DNA from: Chloroflexota bacterium
Lineage (GTDB): Bacteria > Chloroflexota > Dormibacteria > CF-121
Length of the DNA stretch: 37,503 nucleotides
Assembly: GCA_005880875.1 (NCBI GenBank)
Contig: VBJI01000077.1
Location: 1 to 37,503 of the forward strand
Reading direction: 5' to 3'
The translations under genes and the position numbers were made by a program. The notes under the pieces were generated by a model that was given only the letters and a program-made list of their open reading frames with translations, did no database searches and had not been told where the DNA came from. Below are positions 31,896-37,503 of the stretch, one piece after another (within the stretch, counting starts at the first letter, position 1; the number at the start of each line of letters is the position of its first letter).

Positions 31896-32810
31896 TTAAA
31901 GGCCCACGACTGGAATGCAGATCTGACACTCGAACACGCCGGTTTGCGGGTCGAACGCCGCATCGGTCGAATAGAACTCGAAGAACGGTCGTGCGTCGAG
32001 CTGCATCCCGCTACCGGGCAGCCACTCGCGCAGCATCGACTCCCATGCCGAGCCAAGCTCGGATGCGTCGCCCTTGAAATGACCCGAGGCGTACCTGCCG
32101 CCCGGAATCACCGTCTTCATGTAGGACCCGCTGCCGGTAAAGTCCGCCGGGACCTCGACGCCGGCGTCGTAGCGCAGCTTGTCGGACGCCGTGATGCCCG
32201 GATCGTCCTGACTGATCCCATAGCGCGGCCTTCCGAGGAGATTGTTGGTGGCCATCCACGGAGCTACGCTCTTTGTCCAGAAGTCCACGAGACCCGGGCC
32301 GTAAGGCCCGACGTAGCGAAGATAGGCGACGGTGGTCGGCCGGCGGTCGACGAGCTTCACGTTGAGGGTGGTTGCGATCGTGTCTTTTTTCATATTTCCA
32401 TCATCAGCTCGCTCGGTCACCGTCGCCTGACCGGGCTTGCCTTTGGCCTGATCGCGCTTGCGGTGTTCGATTGACCTCCACGCGGTGGGCGTTTCTCCGA
32501 AGCGGACCTTGAACGCCCGCGCAAAGGCCTCGGCGGAGCCAAAGCCGACCGATAAGGCGACCTGAAGGACCGGCAACCGTGGCTGCGTCACCAATCGCAG
32601 CGCGCCGACCTCGATTCTTCGGCGGCGCAGATACTCACCGAGGGTTTCGTCCATCCAGGCGGCGAACAGGCGATGGAAGTGAAACGACGAAAAGTTCGCC
32701 ACTTGGGCCAGCGATTCGAGCTCGAGTCGCTCGTCGAGATGGCGGTCGATGTGCTCCAGCACGCGGTGCATCCGTCGCGCGTACTCCGAGCGGCTGTCCT
32801 GAGCGGGCAT
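31896..32810 (-). CDS. AraC-family regulator with GyrI-like effector domain
   Basis: This 304-residue protein is built from an N-terminal AraC DNA-binding domain with two helix-turn-helix units (about 10-115: LESLAQVANFSSFHFHRLFA, then LQVALSVGFGSAEAFARAFK and RFGETPTAWR) and a C-terminal GyrI-like/effector domain (about 145-300: VKLVDRRPTTVAYLRYVGPY, GRYASGHFKGDASELGSAWE). This is the Rob/SoxS-with-GyrI layout, also seen in BmrR-like multidrug sensors. It lies four bases after a membrane protein gene and is probably co-transcribed with it. It may sense small hydrophobic compounds. Targets are unknown. Confidence 0.92.
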   Translation of the reverse strand: MPAQDSRSEYARRMHRVLEHIDRHLDERLELESLAQVANFSSFHFHRLFAAWMDETLGEYLRRRRIEVGALRLVTQPRLPVLQVALSVGFGSAEAFARAFKVRFGETPTAWRSIEHRKRDQAKGKPGQATVTERADDGNMKKDTIATTLNVKLVDRRPTTVAYLRYVGPYGPGLVDFWTKSVAPWMATNNLLGRPRYGISQDDPGITASDKLRYDAGVEVPADFTGSGSYMKTVIPGGRYASGHFKGDASELGSAWESMLREWLPGSGMQLDARPFFEFYSTDAAFDPQTGVFECQICIPVVGL

Positions 32811-32814
32811 CCGT

Positions 32815-33585
32815 CTAGTGTGCCGACAGGCGCGTGGCCCGAAGCGTCAGTCCCTGGATCAACAAGGCGACCACGGTCGCGCCGAGAAAGGCAGCACCGA
32901 TGCCCAAGCGGCTGAGCCCGCCGGCGATGACCACGAAGAACGCGCCGAACGAAAGGAGCCCGAAGAGCAGGCCGGTGAGCACGTCGTTGGCCGCGGCGCC
33001 TCCACCCTGGCGGTGGGCGAAGATCGCCAGCACCCCAGCGTAGACCGGAAACGGCGAGAGCAGGCCGCTCAGGTGGGGACCGATCGTCGGGGCAATTCCG
33101 GTTAGCAGCAACACGAGTCCGGTGGCGACCACGATCCGAAGGGGAAGGTCCCATCGTGGTGGTGTTGCGGCAACCGGGCGTTGGGACTTACGGCGTGGCA
33201 TCAGGAGGGCGGCCAGGATCAGCGATGCCGTGACCAGAGCGAAGGCCGGCAAGGCGGGCAGGCTGATCTGCTGGAAGCCCACCGTCGCTAGCGCGAAGAC
33301 GACACCGCCGGCTGCCGTGGCGGCCGCCCAGCCGCTGCGAACGGCCACCCGCGCGTAGGCCACCGCGAACGCCGCCTGGGAGATCGTCCCCAGCAGGACA
33401 GCGAGCGCCGCTTCGGTCGCAAAGCGACCGCCTTGATCGAGGGCGAGGAAGAACACCACCGGCCCGGAGGTCAGCGGAAGACCCACGAGCCAACCGCTCA
33501 AACGGTCGCCCCAGCGCCGTCCAGCCAGGGTGGCGGCGGTGATCAGCGCCGGAGTGACAACCACCTTAAGCAGCAGGCTGGGCAA
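32815..33585 (-). CDS. Polytopic membrane protein of unknown function
   Basis: The product has about 256 residues when started at the TTG at 33585; the frame stays open to a TTG at 33684, but that would overlap the promoter of the divergent transporter gene, and neither site has a ribosome-binding sequence. About eight hydrophobic segments are seen, with helix-rich text such as LGTISQAAFAVAYARVAVRS and GLLFGLLSFGAFFVVIAGGL. A conserved-looking patch is GWLVGLPLTSGPVVFFLALD. I recall similar unnamed membrane proteins in other high-GC bacteria but know no function. Its close coupling to the AraC/GyrI-like regulator hints at an exporter or sensor role, without proof. Confidence 0.65.
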   Translation of the reverse strand: MPSLLLKVVVTPALITAATLAGRRWGDRLSGWLVGLPLTSGPVVFFLALDQGGRFATEAALAVLLGTISQAAFAVAYARVAVRSGWAAATAAGGVVFALATVGFQQISLPALPAFALVTASLILAALLMPRRKSQRPVAATPPRWDLPLRIVVATGLVLLLTGIAPTIGPHLSGLLSPFPVYAGVLAIFAHRQGGGAAANDVLTGLLFGLLSFGAFFVVIAGGLSRLGIGAAFLGATVVALLIQGLTLRATRLSAH

Positions 33586-33645
33586 CGGCCCGTAGTGTAG
33601 GCCGCTGCCGCTACCATCCCACCCTGAGCGGCCTCCGAACGACCA

Positions 33646-33674
33646 TTGACTTAGGCGTTCGCCGAACGTACATT
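33646..33674 (+). promoter_or_regulatory. Sigma-70-type promoter of the NCS1 transporter gene
   Basis: TTGACT (33646-33651) and TACATT (33669-33674) are separated by exactly 17 bases, matching five of six and four of six consensus positions. Transcription would start near 33681, about 40 bases before the ATG at 33720. The site is preceded by the end of the divergent membrane protein gene. Confidence 0.65.
33656..33668. promoter_or_regulatory. Perfect palindrome inside the promoter spacer (candidate operator)
   Basis: CGTTCG-C-CGAACG fills the 3' part of the spacer and ends directly at the -10 hexamer of the NCS1 promoter. A dimeric repressor bound here would block RNA polymerase; a MerR-like activator is less likely because the spacer length is already ideal. 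Confidence 0.5.
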
Positions 33675-33719
33675 TAGCACGCAAAACCGCGACTCGGAAC
33701 TCATTTTTGGAGGGGAAAC

Positions 33720-35309
<1,590 letters not shown>

Positions 35310-35327
35310 CCTCGGCGTACTAACGTA

Positions 35328-35361
35328 ACTGGAGCCCCGACCTCGCGGCCGGGGCTCCAGT
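35328..35361 (+). terminator. Rho-independent-like terminator after the NCS1 gene
   Basis: ACTGGAGCCCCG (35328-35339) and CGGGGCTCCAGT (35350-35361) form a perfect 12-bp stem with a 10-base loop, followed by CCTTTC. The T-run is poor, so it may only reduce read-through into the catabolic genes, which have no other visible promoter. Confidence 0.75.
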
Positions 35362-35376
35362 CCTTTCAGGAAATCA

Positions 35377-36375
35377 TTGGCACGAATCAGCTTCGGCGTT
35401 TGCTTCGCTCCCGATCCTCCCCCCAGCCGGTGGGTGGACCTGACGAAGCTTGCCGAGGCCCAGGGCTTCGAGTACGCGTGGTTGTTCGATTCGCATGTCC
35501 TCTGGCAGGAGGTCTACCCGATCTTCACCTTGATGGCGGCTAACACGAAGACCATCAAGATCGGGCCGTGCGTCACCAACCCGGGAACCCGCGATCCCAC
35601 CGTGACCGCGAGCGCCCTCGCGACGCTGAACGAGATCTCGGGCGGCCGGATGGTGATGGGCATTGGTCGCGGCGATAGCGCCCGGCGGGTGCTGGGCCAG
35701 AAACCGATTTCCGTCGAGCACATGGAAGCTGATTGCCGGCTGATCCGCGACCTGGCCGCCGGCCGCGAGGTCAGCTATGACGGCGTCAAGATCCGGCTCA
35801 AATGGGCCGAGCACGAGCTGCCGATCTGGGTCGCTGGCTATGGACCCAAGGCGCTCCGCGCGGCGGGGCGGGTGGCGGACGGCGTCATCATTCAGCTGGC
35901 GGACCCGGCCATCATCAAGTGGTGCCTGCAGTTCGTCCGGGAAGGGGCGCAGGAAGCGGGCCGCTCGTTCGACGACATCAAGATCCAGGCGGCGGCCCCC
36001 GCGTTCATCTCCGATGACCTGGAGACGGCGCGAGAGCAGGTCCGTTGGTTCCCGGCCCTCGTCTCGAACCACGTGGTCGACCTGCTCAAGCGCTACGACG
36101 CGCAGGACCTCCCCAAAGCCCTCACCGACTACATCAAGGCGAGGGACCACTATGACTATTCGGAGCACGCCAAGCGCGGTGCGGCCCACGCGGACTTCGT
36201 GCCGGACGACGTCATCGACCGGTTCTGCGTCATCGGTACCGTGGAGCAAAGCCGGCGACGGATCGAGGAGCTGATCGAGGTCGGCGTCAACCAATTCAAC
36301 CTCTATTTGATGGTGGAGAAACCGGAGGCGGTCATCAGAAAATACGGCGAGGCGATCATTCCGACGTTCAATTAG
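35377..36375 (+). CDS. LLM-class flavin/F420-dependent oxidoreductase
   Basis: This 332-residue TIM-barrel enzyme of the luciferase-like monooxygenase superfamily shows AEAQGFEYAWLFDSHVLWQE, the ISGGRMVMGIGRGDSARRVL phosphate-binding region and ELPIWVAGYGPKALRAAGRV, then ADGVIIQLADP. The layout is that of the F420-type subgroup often annotated TIGR03842/CPS_4043, which I recall as a neighbour of dihydropyrimidinase genes. The TTG start at 35377 has an AGGA eight bases upstream. The next gene follows by 19 bases. The reaction is unknown: oxidation or ring modification of a pyrimidine or hydantoin-like compound fits the context. Whether it uses F420 or FMN cannot be told from sequence. Confidence 0.9.
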   Translation: MARISFGVCFAPDPPPSRWVDLTKLAEAQGFEYAWLFDSHVLWQEVYPIFTLMAANTKTIKIGPCVTNPGTRDPTVTASALATLNEISGGRMVMGIGRGDSARRVLGQKPISVEHMEADCRLIRDLAAGREVSYDGVKIRLKWAEHELPIWVAGYGPKALRAAGRVADGVIIQLADPAIIKWCLQFVREGAQEAGRSFDDIKIQAAAPAFISDDLETAREQVRWFPALVSNHVVDLLKRYDAQDLPKALTDYIKARDHYDYSEHAKRGAAHADFVPDDVIDRFCVIGTVEQSRRRIEELIEVGVNQFNLYLMVEKPEAVIRKYGEAIIPTFN

Positions 36376-36394
36376 GGAGGAGGAGACAAGGCGA

Positions 36395-37240
36395 ATGGCA
36401 AAGGTACGGGCGGCGCTGATCCAGGCGCACGCGAACATGCCCAAAGAAGAAGCGATCCTAAAGCACGAGGCGCTGATCGGCCAGGCGGCCGAGAAAGGTG
36501 CGCAGATCACCTGCCTGCAGGAGATCTTTTTCGGTCCCTACTTCTGCGCCGAGCAGGATCCCAAGTGGTACGCCACCGCCGAGCGGGACGACGGGCCGAC
36601 CGTCAGGCGGATGCAGACGCTAGCGAAGAAGCACAAGATGGCGCTGGTCGTACCTTTCTACGAGGAGGCTCAAACCGGCGTCTACTACAACACCGCGGTG
36701 CTGATCGAGAACGACGGCGCCGTATTGGGTAAGTACCGCAAGACGCACATCCCGCACGTCGGCCCATGTTTCTGGGAGAAGTTCTATTTCAAGCCCGGCA
36801 ACCTCGGCTACCCGGTGTGGGACACATCGGTCGGTCGGGTCGGCATCTTGATCTGCTACGACCGGCACTTTCCGGAGCCGGCGCGAGAGCTCGGCCTGAA
36901 GGGTGCCGAGCTGGTCTTCAATCCTTCGGCGACCGTCAAGTCGCTCTCGCGCTATCTCTGGGAGCTGGAGCAGCCCGCTCACGCGGTCGCCAATGGCTAC
37001 TGGATCGGCGCGATCAACCGGGTCGGCGTGGAGAAGCCGCTCAACGACGCCCAGTTCTACGGCTCGAGCTACTTCTGTGACCCGCGCGGGCGGATCATCG
37101 GCAAAGCCTCCGAGACGGAGGACGAGGTGCTGGTCTGCGACCTCGACCTGGACATGAATCGAGAGGTGCGCAACACCTGGCAGTTCCTCCGCGACCGCCG
37201 GCCGGAGACCTACGACGACCTGGTCAAGGCGCTGCCGTGA
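36395..37240 (+). CDS. Nitrilase-superfamily N-carbamoyl amidohydrolase (beta-ureidopropionase-like)
   Basis: This 281-residue carbon-nitrogen hydrolase shows the full triad: Glu43 in CLQEIFFGPYF, Lys116 in YRKTHIPH and Cys154 in GILICYDRHFPEPA, plus the auxiliary Glu128 in CFWEKFYF. ICYDRHFPE and NRVGVEKP-type segments match beta-ureidopropionase/N-carbamoyl amino acid hydrolases. The family converts N-carbamoyl-beta-alanine to beta-alanine, carbon dioxide and ammonia. The start has GGGAGGAGGAG upstream. Its stop overlaps the start of the dihydropyrimidinase gene (GTGA), so the two successive hydrolases of pyrimidine breakdown are translationally coupled. Confidence 0.93.
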   Translation: MAKVRAALIQAHANMPKEEAILKHEALIGQAAEKGAQITCLQEIFFGPYFCAEQDPKWYATAERDDGPTVRRMQTLAKKHKMALVVPFYEEAQTGVYYNTAVLIENDGAVLGKYRKTHIPHVGPCFWEKFYFKPGNLGYPVWDTSVGRVGILICYDRHFPEPARELGLKGAELVFNPSATVKSLSRYLWELEQPAHAVANGYWIGAINRVGVEKPLNDAQFYGSSYFCDPRGRIIGKASETEDEVLVCDLDLDMNREVRNTWQFLRDRRPETYDDLVKALP

Positions 37241-37503
37241 AGACCCTGATCAAGAACGGGACGGTGGTGACCGCCACCGATACCGCCAGGACCGACGTCC
37301 TGATCGACGGCGAGAAGATTGCGGCGATCGGTAACGGCCTCGAGGCGCGAGCCGAGCAGGTGATCGATGCGCAGGATCGCTACGTCATGCCGGGCGCCCT
37401 CGATGTGCACACTCACATGGAACTCCCCTTCGGCGGCACCTTTGCCTCCGACGACTTCGCCACCGGCACGGCGGCGGCCGCCTGGGGCGGAACCACCACC
37501 ATC
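37237..37503 (+). CDS. Dihydropyrimidinase/hydantoinase (partial, N-terminus)
   Basis: The gene starts at the GTG at 37237, overlapping the previous stop by four bases, and runs off the right edge after 89 codons. The visible part has the amidohydrolase N-terminal strand domain (TLIKNGTVVTATDTARTDVL), then YVMPGALDVHTHMELPFGG with the metal-binding pair His58 and His60. The EL(P/F)FGGTFASDDFATGTAAA region is typical of dihydropyrimidinase and D-hydantoinase. It would open the dihydropyrimidine ring to give the N-carbamoyl compound used by the neighbouring amidohydrolase. Later metal ligands, including the carboxylated lysine, lie outside the window. Confidence 0.9.
   Translation, partial: MKTLIKNGTVVTATDTARTDVLIDGEKIAAIGNGLEARAEQVIDAQDRYVMPGALDVHTHMELPFGGTFASDDFATGTAAAAWGGTTTI

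Overview
The window is GC-rich, roughly two thirds G+C by eye, and densely coded on both strands. It reads like a chromosomal segment of a high-GC soil bacterium. A full Mce lipid-transport operon with an MmpL-type partner, a flavin/F420-type LLM oxidoreductase, strong GGAGG ribosome sites and GTG/TTG starts suggest Actinomycetota or a neighbouring Terrabacteria group such as Dormibacterota/Chloroflexota. I cannot assign a species. No rRNA, tRNA, CRISPR array, insertion sequence or phage gene was seen, and no gene-free gap reaches 300 bases.

Left part (1-8150). A minus-strand dipeptide/oligopeptide ABC importer (lipoprotein, then two permeases, the last cut by the window edge) is followed by a DrrAB-type exporter pair. 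Divergent from these run a DODA-type extradiol dioxygenase, a pirin, and a rhodanese-CBS gene. That last gene is split by a single in-frame TGA at its active-site loop, which makes it a selenoprotein candidate or a fresh pseudogene.

Middle (8277-16787). This is a set of single metabolic genes: an APC amino-acid permease, a tandem VOC protein, a short MutY lacking its C-terminal domain, a membrane protein with a TIM44-like region and a zinc ribbon, an aldehyde dehydrogenase divergent from an enoyl-CoA hydratase, and a secreted S15/CocE-type hydrolase.

Mce operon (28308 down to 16779, minus strand). The order is two MlaE/YrbE permeases, an MlaF/MceG-type ATPase, six mce genes and an MmpL/RND protein. 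Almost every junction overlaps by a few bases, implying one transcript. The first mce gene appears broken: its N-terminal helix and its MCE body lie in different frames and about 45-50 residues of the MCE domain are missing.

Right part (28435-37503). An ECF sigma factor, a membrane anti-sigma factor with an HX3CX2C motif, and an ABC-2 exporter pair form a stress-response operon divergent from mce. A minus-strand AraC/GyrI-like regulator and a membrane protein follow. The window ends in a pyrimidine/hydantoin-type catabolic cluster: an NCS1 transporter behind a good promoter with a palindrome in its spacer, an LLM oxidoreductase, a beta-ureidopropionase-like amidohydrolase, and the start of a dihydropyrimidinase.
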